A DNA stretch of 64,000 nucleotides from Streptomyces coeruleorubidus (lineage in GTDB: Bacteria > Actinomycetota > Actinomycetes > Streptomycetales > Streptomycetaceae): the NCBI RefSeq assembly GCF_028885415.1, contig NZ_CP118527.1:2356001-2420000 (forward strand). Direction: 5' to 3'. The translations under genes were made by a program, and so were the position numbers. How positions within the stretch are numbered: position 1 is the stretch's first letter; each line of letters begins with the position of its first letter. A model generated the notes under the pieces. It worked only from the letters and a program-made list of their open reading frames with translations. It had not been told where the DNA came from and made no database searches. This document shows positions 26,805 to 35,260 of this stretch, piece after piece.

Positions 26805-27725
26805 TCAGCTCCCGTAGGGATGCCGCGGGTTGTACGGCGGATGCGGATGCGGGGCGTACGGGTGCTGCCCGCCCGGCGCGTGCGGATGGCCGTACGGGTT
26901 CCCCTGCGGCGGCAGGTACGGCGATCCCGCCGGGGGCGCCCCCGGAGGCATCGGCGGGACCGGCCCGGGTGCGGGCGTCGGTGCCAGAGTCGCCGGATGG
27001 GCCTTCAGCCGGATCCCGTACCGCCGCTTGAGCCGCCCCATCTCCAGCAGCGCGATGGCGGTGACCGTCACCGGAGCGCCCAGGATGAAGACGATCCCCA
27101 GGGTGAGGCTCAGCCCGTGCAGATCACCGGTGACGAGGTCCGGGACGGCCACCAGCCAGCTGGTCACCATGGCGAGCAGCGGCGGCAGACAGCGGTGCGT
27201 GGCAGCCGTGCCGAAGAAGTTGCCGGAGACCCGCACCGCCCCGTAGGCCGTGAAGATGAGCATCCACATCATCGTCAGGCCCACCCCGATGATCGCGGCG
27301 GGGTTCGCCGACCCGTTCACCGTCTGCACCAGCATCAGCAGGGCGGCCACGCATCCGACGAACAGCAGGAGCAGCAGCAGGGAGTTGAGCAGCGGCACCC
27401 GCAGCTGCCGCACCGTGCCGCCGCGCCGCCAGATCCAGAGCATCGCCCCGACCGTCAGCGGCGTGAGGAAGAGCAGGACGACGGAGGCCGTCATCGCGTT
27501 CTCCAGCAGCTCCGTGAAGTCGAAGCCGCCCTCGATGAAGGTGTAGACCCCGAGGGACGCGACCGCACCGGCGATGACCCGGAACTTCTTCAGCCGCTCC
27601 ACGGACGGATCGAGCGGCTGCGGTATCCACGCGGGGTGGAACACCGCCCGGGCCACGTCCTGGGGCTTCAGGACGGACCGGACCGTCAGCGTGCCGCCTG
27701 TCCAACTTCCGCGTGTGCGTGCCAT
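26805..27725 (-). CDS. Membrane protein with Pro/Gly/His/Tyr-rich C-terminal tail
   Basis: This 306-residue protein opens 'MARTRGSWTGGTLTVRSVLK' and then carries about six hydrophobic helices ('ASVVLLFLTPLTVGAMLWIW', 'LLNSLLLLLLFVGCVAALLM', 'SLTLGIVFILGAPVTVTAIA' among them). The last ~75 residues are disordered and rich in Pro, Gly, His and Tyr ('PYGHPHAPGGQHPYAPHPHP'). I do not recognise a named family; a similar gene sits upstream of pgi in other streptomycetes as I recall. It lies 111 bp upstream of the pgi 3' end and converges with the FtsX-type permease with a 20-bp gap. Function unknown. Confidence 0.8.
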   Translation of the reverse strand: MARTRGSWTGGTLTVRSVLKPQDVARAVFHPAWIPQPLDPSVERLKKFRVIAGAVASLGVYTFIEGGFDFTELLENAMTASVVLLFLTPLTVGAMLWIWRRGGTVRQLRVPLLNSLLLLLLFVGCVAALLMLVQTVNGSANPAAIIGVGLTMMWMLIFTAYGAVRVSGNFFGTAATHRCLPPLLAMVTSWLVAVPDLVTGDLHGLSLTLGIVFILGAPVTVTAIALLEMGRLKRRYGIRLKAHPATLAPTPAPGPVPPMPPGAPPAGSPYLPPQGNPYGHPHAPGGQHPYAPHPHPPYNPRHPYGS

Positions 27726-27836
27726 TTCGCGCTCCCCCGAGCACTCGTGATGATCGTCCGGGAGTCTACGGGAAGCGGAGGGGGCGCCGCCGGGCGGCGG
27801 ACAGCGCGCCGCCGTCCGCCTCCCGCCCGGCGGTCG

Positions 27837-29489
27837 TCACTGCCTGCCGCGCAGCTCCCGGTACGTGGCGACCAGGGCCTTGGTGGAGGCGTCCAGGCCC
27901 TCGACCTCGGCGCCCTCGGTCAGCGCGGGCTCGACGCGCTTGGCGAGGACCTTGCCCAGCTCCACGCCCCACTGGTCGAAGGAGTCGATGTTCCACACCG
28001 CGCCCTGCACGAACACCTTGTGTTCGTAGAGGGCGACGAGCTGGCCGAGGACCGACGGCGTCAGCTCGGGCGCCAGGATCGTGGTCGTCGGGTGGTTGCC
28101 CTTGAACGTCTTGTGCGGCACCAGTTCCTCCGGCACACCCTCGGCCCGCACCTCCTGCGGGGTCTTGCCGAAGGCGAGCGCCTGCGTCTGGGCGAAGAAG
28201 TTGGCCATCAGCAGGTCGTGCTGCGCCTTGAGCCGGTCGCCCAGCTCGGCGACCGGCCGGGCGAAGCCGATGAAGTCCGCCGGAATGAGCTTCGTGCCCT
28301 GGTGGATGAGCTGGTAGTAGGCGTGCTGCCCGTTGGTGCCCGGCGTGCCCCACACCACCGGCCCGGTCTGCCACTCCACCTCACGCCCGTCCCGGCCGAC
28401 GTACTTTCCGTTGGACTCCATGTCGAGCTGCTGGAGGTAGGCGGTGAACTTGGACAGGTAGTGGCTGTAGGGCAGCACCGCGTGCGACTGGGCGTCGTGG
28501 AAGTTGCCGTACCAGATGCCCAACAGCCCCAGCAGCAGCGGCACGTTGGACTCGGCGGGCGCGGTGCGGAAGTGCTCGTCGACGATCCGGAAGCCTTCGA
28601 GCATCTCCCGGAAGCGGTCCGGGCCGATGGCGATCATCAGGGCGAGACCGATCGCGGAGTCGTACGAGTAACGGCCGCCGACCCAGTCCCAGAACTCGAA
28701 CATGTTGGCCGTGTCGATGCCGAACTCGGCGACCTTCTCGGCGTTCGTCGACAGGGCCACGAAGTGCTTGGCGACGGCGGCCTCGTCACCGAGCGCGTCC
28801 AGCAGCCAGCCGCGCGCGGACGTGGCGTTGGTGACCGTCTCGATGGTGGTGAAGGTCTTGGAGGCGATGACGAACAGCGTCTGGGCCGGGTCCAGGTCCC
28901 GCACCGCCTCGTGCAGGTCGGCGCCGTCCACGTTCGACACGAAGCGGACCGTCAGGTCGCGGTCGGTGAAGGCGCGCAGCACCTCGTACGCCATCGCGGG
29001 ACCCAGGTCGGAGCCGCCGATGCCGACGTTGACCACGTTCCTGATGCGCTTGCCGGTGTGGCCGGTCCACGCGCCGGAGCGGACACGGTCGGCGAAGTCG
29101 GCCATCTTGTCGAGCACCGCGTGCACGCCCGGCACCACGTTCTCACCGTCGACCTCGACGACCGCGTCCCGCGGCGCCCGCAGCGCGGTGTGCAGCACGG
29201 CCCGGTTCTCGGTGGTGTTGATCTTCTCGCCGCGGAACATGGCGTCCCGGAGCCCGAACACGTCGGTGGCGGCGGCCAGTTCGCGCAGCAGCCGCAGGGT
29301 GTCGTCGGTGACGAGGTGCTTGGAGTAGTCGACGTACAGGTCGCCGACCCGGAGGGTGTACGCGGTGCCGCGGCCGGAGTCGGCGGCGAACAGCTCGCGC
29401 AGCTGGACGTCGCCCAGCTCCTCACGGTGCTTGGCCAGTGCCGTCCACTCGGACGTCTGGTTGAGCCTGGTACGGCCGTCTGCGTTCAT
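27837..29489 (-). CDS. pgi: Glucose-6-phosphate isomerase
   Basis: This 550-residue enzyme interconverts glucose-6-phosphate and fructose-6-phosphate, joining glycolysis to the pentose phosphate operon at 9.4-16 kb. It has '[20 protein letters not shown]', '[15 protein letters not shown]'-like text ('[20 protein letters not shown]'), the signature '[20 protein letters not shown]' and '[15 protein letters not shown]' with the catalytic His-Gln region. ATG 29489 begins [12 protein letters not shown]. The long antisense reading frame here is an artefact of codon bias. Confidence 0.97.
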   Translation of the reverse strand: MNADGRTRLNQTSEWTALAKHREELGDVQLRELFAADSGRGTAYTLRVGDLYVDYSKHLVTDDTLRLLRELAAATDVFGLRDAMFRGEKINTTENRAVLHTALRAPRDAVVEVDGENVVPGVHAVLDKMADFADRVRSGAWTGHTGKRIRNVVNVGIGGSDLGPAMAYEVLRAFTDRDLTVRFVSNVDGADLHEAVRDLDPAQTLFVIASKTFTTIETVTNATSARGWLLDALGDEAAVAKHFVALSTNAEKVAEFGIDTANMFEFWDWVGGRYSYDSAIGLALMIAIGPDRFREMLEGFRIVDEHFRTAPAESNVPLLLGLLGIWYGNFHDAQSHAVLPYSHYLSKFTAYLQQLDMESNGKYVGRDGREVEWQTGPVVWGTPGTNGQHAYYQLIHQGTKLIPADFIGFARPVAELGDRLKAQHDLLMANFFAQTQALAFGKTPQEVRAEGVPEELVPHKTFKGNHPTTTILAPELTPSVLGQLVALYEHKVFVQGAVWNIDSFDQWGVELGKVLAKRVEPALTEGAEVEGLDASTKALVATYRELRGRQ

Positions 29490-29555
29490 CTCGGACTTCA
29501 GCCTTCTTTCCTGTCCATGCGTACCTTGCCCCGCTGCCGGTCCCAACCTAATTGA

Positions 29556-30824
29556 TCAGCGCGTGGCATCGGCTGTCGTGGCGCCGTCGTCCGGCTCGAC
29601 AACAACTACGTTCACCTTGAGCGCGGGTATCAGCGCGGTGACGGCGAGGACGAAGAAGGCGGCCGTGAGCAGGGGCGGGGTGTTCGGCCCCCAGGCGGTG
29701 GCGACGGCCCCGCCCAGCAGGGCGCCGAGGGGCACGCCGGCGAAGGCCAGGGTCCTGAAGGCCGAGCTGACCCGGCCCAGCAGTTCGGCGGGGCTGCGCT
29801 CCTGCATCAGTGTCGTGGTGTTGACGTTCCACACCATGCCCATGAGCCCGAAGACGGCCAGCGCGCCCACCAGTACGGCCAGGCTGCGCACGGTGCCCAT
29901 GACGACGAGGGCGGCGGTCTGCACCGATCCGGCGAGCAGCACGGACCGCAGCCGGCCGAGACGCGCGACCAGCCGGCCGTTCGCCACTCCCCCGGCCAGG
30001 CTGCCCAGGGTGAAGGCCGCGCCCGCCGCGGCGTATCCCGCGGGACCCGCGCCGAGCCAGTCGGTGACGAGGACGACCAGCATGGCGAGCTGGGTGCCCA
30101 TGCCGATGTTGCACAGGGCGGTGGCGGCGCACAGGCCGCGCAGCGCGCGGTCGCGCCACAGGGTGCGCAGCCCCTCCGCGATCTCGCGGCGCAGGGTGCT
30201 GCCCGCCGGTCCGGGCTTCCGGTCGGACTCGGCGGCCGGCAGTGAGGCGATCAGTGCGGCTGCCACCAGGAAGGTCACGGCGTCGGCAGCGAACGGCACT
30301 GCCGCCCCGGCCGTCAGCAGCAGCGGCACGACGGGCCCGCCGAGCAGGCCGCCCGCGATGCGCTGGCCGGTCAGCAGCCGGGCGTTGGCACTGCCGAGAA
30401 CGTCCCGGTCGACCAGGGCGGGCAGCAGTGCCGTCGCGGCGTTGTCGAACAGGGTCTGGAGGGTGGTCAGGGCGAAGGCCAGCGCGATGAGCAGGCCGAT
30501 CGAGGCGTGACCGAGGGCGACGGCCACCGCGAAGGCGGCGACCAGCAGCCCCCGTAAGGCATCCACCCGCCACATGGCCCGCCGCTGGTCCACGCGGTCG
30601 GCGACGGCCCCGCCGAGCAGGCCGAAGACGATCCAGGGCAGATAGCCGCAGGCCGTGACGGAGGCGATGAGCAGCGGCTCGTCGGTCAGCGTGACGGCGA
30701 GCAGGGGCAGCGCGGCCGTACGCAGCGCGTCACCGAAACTGGACAGCACGGCGGCGCTCCACAGCCGTCCGAAGCCCTCGCGCCACGCGGGCGCGCGCAT
30801 GCTTCCCACCTCGACCGTCGCCAC
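29556..30824 (-). CDS. MFS exporter
   Basis: This 422-residue major facilitator protein has about 12 hydrophobic helices. It resembles the MFS_3/enterobactin-exporter-like group: 'FGRLWSAAVLSSFGDALRTA' at the N-terminus, the loop 2-3 motif as 'GGAVADRVDQRRAMWRVDAL', and 'MVWNVNTTTLMQERSPAELL' followed by 'GRVSSAFRTLAFAGVPLGAL'. This group commonly exports drugs or siderophores by proton antiport. It lies 66 bp after the pgi start, in the same direction, with its own upstream space. The substrate is unknown. Confidence 0.88.
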   Translation of the reverse strand: MATVEVGSMRAPAWREGFGRLWSAAVLSSFGDALRTAALPLLAVTLTDEPLLIASVTACGYLPWIVFGLLGGAVADRVDQRRAMWRVDALRGLLVAAFAVAVALGHASIGLLIALAFALTTLQTLFDNAATALLPALVDRDVLGSANARLLTGQRIAGGLLGGPVVPLLLTAGAAVPFAADAVTFLVAAALIASLPAAESDRKPGPAGSTLRREIAEGLRTLWRDRALRGLCAATALCNIGMGTQLAMLVVLVTDWLGAGPAGYAAAGAAFTLGSLAGGVANGRLVARLGRLRSVLLAGSVQTAALVVMGTVRSLAVLVGALAVFGLMGMVWNVNTTTLMQERSPAELLGRVSSAFRTLAFAGVPLGALLGGAVATAWGPNTPPLLTAAFFVLAVTALIPALKVNVVVVEPDDGATTADATR

Positions 30825-30918
30825 TGTTCCCCCTCACGGTTCGCCCGATGCACAAACCGTAGAGGGCACCACTGACAATCGGTCCGCGAGCGGCGGTCCG
30901 CCGGTGCACAAAGCAGCT

Positions 30919-30948
30919 CCGGCCGGGCACCTGCTGGTGCCCGGCCGG
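30919..30948 (-). terminator. Terminator of rbpA
   Basis: A perfect 13-bp stem (CCGGCCGGGCACC / GGTGCCCGGCCGG) with a TGCT loop lies 10 bp beyond the rbpA stop. No T-tract follows, as is usual in high-GC actinobacteria. Confidence 0.85.
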
Positions 30949-30957
30949 TCTCAACTC

Positions 30958-31293
30958 CTAGATTTCGCCCCGCAGTTTGGCGAGCGCCTCGGCGAGGATC
31001 GCCTCGCCGTCCGCGTCGCTGCGCCGCTCCCGCACGTACGCCAGGTGCGTCTTGTAGGGCTCGGTGCGCGGCGGGTCGGGCGGGTTGTCCCGGTCCTGGC
31101 CGGCCGGAAAGCCGCAGCGGGGACAGTCCCAGGTTTCGGGCACCTGCGCGTCGCTGGCGAAGCTCGGCTGGGTCTCGTGTCCGTTGGAGCACCAGAAGGA
31201 GATGCGCAGCCGCGGCGCGGACTCGCCGCGCTCGGCCTCGCCCATCGGCCCCGCCCCGACCCGGCTTCCCCGGATCGCGTTGCCACTTGCCAC
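30958..31293 (-). CDS. rbpA: RNA polymerase-binding protein RbpA
   Basis: This 111-residue actinobacterial RbpA binds the principal sigma factor and RNA polymerase and stabilises promoter complexes. The zinc-binding core shows cysteines in 'RISFWCSNGHETQPSF' and 'WDCPRCGFPAG'. The basic linker and sigma-interaction C-terminal part are 'KTHLAYVRERRSDADGEAIL' and 'EALAKLRGEI'. GTG 31293 has GGGAG upstream. A possible -10 TAGACT lies at 31365-31360, and the leader holds an 8-bp hairpin (31321-31328 with 31340-31347). A strong terminator isolates it from the MFS gene. Confidence 0.95.
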   Translation of the reverse strand: MASGNAIRGSRVGAGPMGEAERGESAPRLRISFWCSNGHETQPSFASDAQVPETWDCPRCGFPAGQDRDNPPDPPRTEPYKTHLAYVRERRSDADGEAILAEALAKLRGEI

Positions 31294-31473
31294 GGTCGTA
31301 ACTCCCTGCGTGATGGTGCCGCGAAGCGAGTCGGCGTTCCGCTTCGCTGCGAGCGCCTCAGTCTACGTAAGGCCCAACGCGCGTCCAGTGATTGGAGTTA
31401 CAACCCTCACACCTAGACGCAAGCCCCATGATAGGCCGCGCTTTGCCGCGCGTACCGAACATGGGGCCTTACG

Positions 31474-31521
31474 TACGTATCGCGTGCGTACGTATTGCGT
31501 GCGTATTGCGTGCGTAATGCG
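31474..31521. repeat. Short tandem repeat downstream of secG
   Basis: Two 15-bp units TACGTATCGCGTGCG and TACGTATTGCGTGCG are followed by TATTGCGTGCG and a partial TAATGCG, ending 6 bp before the secG stop side. It is AT-richer than its surroundings. It may be replication slippage or a protein-binding array. Confidence 0.7.
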
Positions 31522-31527
31522 GGCCGG

Positions 31528-31764
31528 TCAGTTGTTCACCTTCATCAGGATGCCGAGCACGATAATGCACGCGAACCAGAGCAGACCGACCACGACGGTG
31601 ATCCGGTCGAGGTTGCGTTCGGCGACCGAGGAGCCGCCGACGGAGGACTGCATGCCGCCACCGAACATGTCGGAGAGGCCGCCGCCCTTCCCCTTGTGCA
31701 TCAGCACCAGCAGCATCATCAGCAGGCTGAAGACGATCAGGGCGATCGAGAACCCCAAAACCAC
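31528..31764 (-). CDS. secG: Preprotein translocase subunit SecG
   Basis: This is a 78-residue inner-membrane protein of the SecYEG channel. It has two helices ('VLGFSIALIVFSLLMMLLVL' and 'ITVVVGLLWFACIIVLGILM') joined by the glycine-rich loop 'HKGKGGGLSDMFGGG', the SecG hallmark. GTG 31764 is chosen, with GAGGAAG upstream; longer in-frame starts would add a hydrophilic N-terminus unlike SecG. It follows tpiA on the same strand, as in many actinobacteria. A hairpin between tpiA and secG may attenuate read-through. Confidence 0.93.
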   Translation of the reverse strand: MVLGFSIALIVFSLLMMLLVLMHKGKGGGLSDMFGGGMQSSVGGSSVAERNLDRITVVVGLLWFACIIVLGILMKVNN

Positions 31765-31799
31765 GGCTGGACCAACTTCCTCGGATTCGGATGGACGAC

Positions 31800-31828
31800 G
31801 CGGGGTCCAGCACAGTGCTGGACCCCGC
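31800..31828 (-). terminator. Hairpin between tpiA and secG
   Basis: A near-perfect palindrome of 14 bp per arm around one base (arm GGGGTCCAGCAC plus flanks) lies 32 bp beyond the tpiA stop and 36 bp before secG. It could terminate most tpiA transcripts or process the mRNA. Confidence 0.7.
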
Positions 31829-31859
31829 AAGGGTACGACGGATCGCGCCTACCGCATAC

Positions 31860-32636
31860 TCACTGGTCGCGGAAGCGCACGATCTTGACGAACTCGTCGG
31901 CGTCCAGCGAGGCGCCGCCGACCAGGGCGCCGTCGATGTCGGCCTGGGCCATGATCTCGGCGACGTTGCCGGACTTCACGGAACCGCCGTACTGGATGCG
32001 GACCTTGTCGGCCACGTCCTGCGAGTACAGCTCGGCGATCTTGCCGCGGATCGCCGCGCAGACCTCCTGGGCGTCCTCGGCACCGCAGACCTTGCCGGTG
32101 CCGATGGCCCAGACGGGCTCGTAGGCGATCACGACGGTCTCGGCCTGCTCGGCGGAGAGGTCCTTCAGACCGCCCTCGACCTGGGCGAGGGTGTGGGAGA
32201 CGTGGTTGCCCGCCTCACGGACCTCCAGCTCCTCGCCGACGCACAGGATGGGGGTCAGGCCGTGCTTGTAGGCGGCCTTGACCTTGGCGTTCACCAGTTC
32301 GTCGGTCTCGGCGTGGTACTGCCGGCGCTCGCTGTGGCCGACGGCGACGAACGTGCACTTCAGTTTGGCCAGCATGGGGCCGGAGATCTCGCCGGTGTAG
32401 GCACCGCTGTCGTGTGCCGAGATGTCCTGGGCGCCGTACTTGATCTTGAGCTTGTCGCCGTCGACCAGGGTCTGTACGGAGCGCAGGTCGGTGAAGGGCG
32501 GCAGGACGGCGACCTCGACGGCCTCGTAGTCCTTGTCGGCCAGGGCGAAGGCGAGCTTCTGGACATGGGCGATGGCCTCGAGGTGGTTGAGGTTCATCTT
32601 CCAGTTGCCCGCCATCAGCGGCGTGCGCGTGCTCAT
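31860..32636 (-). CDS. tpiA: Triosephosphate isomerase
   Basis: This 258-residue enzyme interconverts dihydroxyacetone phosphate and glyceraldehyde-3-phosphate. It has '[16 protein letters not shown]' with the active-site Asn/Lys, '[18 protein letters not shown]' with the catalytic His, '[20 protein letters not shown]' with the catalytic Glu, the mobile loop, and the phosphate site '[12 protein letters not shown]'. ATG 32636 is 6 bp after the pgk stop, so the two genes are cotranscribed and probably translationally linked; no strong Shine-Dalgarno is seen. Confidence 0.97.
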   Translation of the reverse strand: MSTRTPLMAGNWKMNLNHLEAIAHVQKLAFALADKDYEAVEVAVLPPFTDLRSVQTLVDGDKLKIKYGAQDISAHDSGAYTGEISGPMLAKLKCTFVAVGHSERRQYHAETDELVNAKVKAAYKHGLTPILCVGEELEVREAGNHVSHTLAQVEGGLKDLSAEQAETVVIAYEPVWAIGTGKVCGAEDAQEVCAAIRGKIAELYSQDVADKVRIQYGGSVKSGNVAEIMAQADIDGALVGGASLDADEFVKIVRFRDQ

Positions 32637-32642
32637 AAGGGG

Positions 32643-33854
32643 TCAGTCCTCCAGTGCGGCGAGGCCGGGGAGCGTCTTGCCCTCGAGGTATTCGAGGGAG
32701 GCGCCGCCACCGGTCGAGATGTGGCCGAATGCCGTCTCGTCGAAGCCGAGGGTGCGCACGGCGGCGGCGGAGTCGCCGCCGCCGACCACGGTGAAGCCCT
32801 TGGATTCGACGAGGGCCTGGGCGACCGCCTTGGTGCCCTCGGCGTAGTCGGGGTGCTCGAAGACGCCCATGGGCCCGTTCCAGAAGACGGTGGCGGCGTC
32901 GGCGAGCTTGGACGCGTACAGCTTGCGGGTCTCGGGCCCGATGTCGAGGCCCATCTGGTCGGCCGGGATGGCGTCCGCGGCGACGGTCGTGGGGTGGGCG
33001 GGAGCCTTGGTCTTCAGGTCCGGGAACTCGGTCGCGCTCAGGGCGTCGACGGGCACGACCAGCTCGACGCCGGTCTTCTCGGCCCGCTCGAGGTACTCCT
33101 GGACGGCCGGGATCTGGTCCTCCTGGAGGAGGGAACTGCCGACCTCGTAGCCCTTGGCCTTGAGGAAGGTGTAGGCCATGCCGCCGCCGATGAGGATGCG
33201 GTCGGCCTTGCCGAGCAGCTGGTCGATGACGGCGAGCTTGTCGGAGACCTTGGCGCCGCCGAGGGCGACGACGTAGGGCCGCTGGAGGTCGTCCGTCAGC
33301 TTCTTCAGGACGGCGACCTCCTTGGCGATGAGGTAGCCGGCGGCGTGCGGCAGCCGGGCCGGGAGGTCGTAGACGGAGGCGTGCTTGCGGTGCACGGCAC
33401 CGAAGCCGTCGCCGACGTAGAGGTCCGCGAGGGCGGCGAGCTGGTCGGCGAAGGCGCCGCGCTCTGCGTCGTCCTTGCTGGTCTCACCGGCGTTGAAGCG
33501 CAGGTTCTCGACGACCGCGACCTGGCCGTCGGCGAGGGCGGCGACGGTGGCCCGGGCGGACTCGCCGACCGTGTCGGTGGCGAACGGTACGTCCGTGCCG
33601 AGGAGTTCACCGAGGCGCGCGGCGGCCGGACCGAGGGAGAAGGCCGGGTCCGGGGCGCCCTTGGGGCGGCCCAGGTGCGAGGCGACGACCACCCGGGCGC
33701 CCGCGTCGGCGAGGGCCTTGACCGTGGGCACCACAGCGCGGATCCGGCCGTCGTCGGTGATGGTGGTGCCGTCCAGCGGCACGTTCAGGTCGGCGCGGAC
33801 GAGGACCCGCTTGCCGGCTACCCCTTCGGAGAGGAGTTCGTCGATCGTCTTCAT
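32643..33854 (-). CDS. pgk: Phosphoglycerate kinase
   Basis: This 403-residue enzyme makes ATP from 1,3-bisphosphoglycerate. It has '[20 protein letters not shown]', '[19 protein letters not shown]', the nucleotide domain '[20 protein letters not shown]', '[20 protein letters not shown]' and the C-terminal '[16 protein letters not shown]' and '[16 protein letters not shown]'. ATG 33854 follows AGGAG. Upstream lie three 10-bp repeats (33873-33902) and the gap terminator, implying that pgk-tpiA-secG has its own promoter. Confidence 0.97.
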   Translation of the reverse strand: MKTIDELLSEGVAGKRVLVRADLNVPLDGTTITDDGRIRAVVPTVKALADAGARVVVASHLGRPKGAPDPAFSLGPAAARLGELLGTDVPFATDTVGESARATVAALADGQVAVVENLRFNAGETSKDDAERGAFADQLAALADLYVGDGFGAVHRKHASVYDLPARLPHAAGYLIAKEVAVLKKLTDDLQRPYVVALGGAKVSDKLAVIDQLLGKADRILIGGGMAYTFLKAKGYEVGSSLLQEDQIPAVQEYLERAEKTGVELVVPVDALSATEFPDLKTKAPAHPTTVAADAIPADQMGLDIGPETRKLYASKLADAATVFWNGPMGVFEHPDYAEGTKAVAQALVESKGFTVVGGGDSAAAVRTLGFDETAFGHISTGGGASLEYLEGKTLPGLAALED

Positions 33855-33872
33855 GAGGGGACTCCTGAAAGA

Positions 33873-33902
33873 GCTCGTGATCGCTCGTAAGCGCTCGTGA
33901 TC
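33873..33902. repeat. Three phased 10-bp repeats upstream of pgk
   Basis: GCTCGTGATC, GCTCGTAAGC and GCTCGTGATC lie head to tail 19-48 bp before the pgk start, with exactly one helical turn per unit. They could be a regulator-binding array in the pgk leader or promoter, or simple slippage. Confidence 0.7.
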
Positions 33903-33927
33903 GAACAGCTCTGATCTGTACGTGAGT

Positions 33928-33967
33928 CAGGGCTCGGACAGCGCATTCTCGCGCTGCCCGAGCCCTG
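33928..33967 (-). terminator. Terminator of gap
   Basis: Arms at 33928-33944 and 33951-33967 pair over 17 positions with one mismatch (CAGGGCTCGG with CCGAGCCCTG at the base, CAGCGC with GCGCTG at the top). It starts 30 bp beyond the gap stop, separating gap from pgk. Confidence 0.88.
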
Positions 33968-33996
33968 CTCTCACATGGACGTGCCTGCTCCGTGGA

Positions 33997-35082
<1,086 letters not shown>

Positions 35083-35132
35083 CTACCTCCCTGAGGCTGC
35101 GGTGGTGACATCCAGATGCCCCATACACGGCA

Positions 35133-35169
35133 GGGCGGTCCGTACCGGCCAGTAGGGTACGGACCGCCC
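35133..35169 (-). terminator. Terminator of the zinc carboxypeptidase gene
   Basis: A perfect 14-bp stem (GGGCGGTCCGTACC / GGTACGGACCGCCC) with a 9-nt loop lies 92 bp after the stop of the carboxypeptidase gene and about 130 bp upstream of gap. Confidence 0.85.
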
Positions 35170-35260
35170 GCCACCGAGAGCGAGATCACTCGATTTCGCT
35201 ACTCGGCGTGGTGCCTGTTGACGGAGAGTTCCCAGCTCCTGTGGGGTCACACGTCCGGGG

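Noticed and set aside
24918..29555. A very long plus-strand open frame crossing the FtsX gene, a membrane protein and pgi
   Set aside because: It crosses several well-supported genes on both strands and its product is Arg/Pro/Gly low-complexity text.
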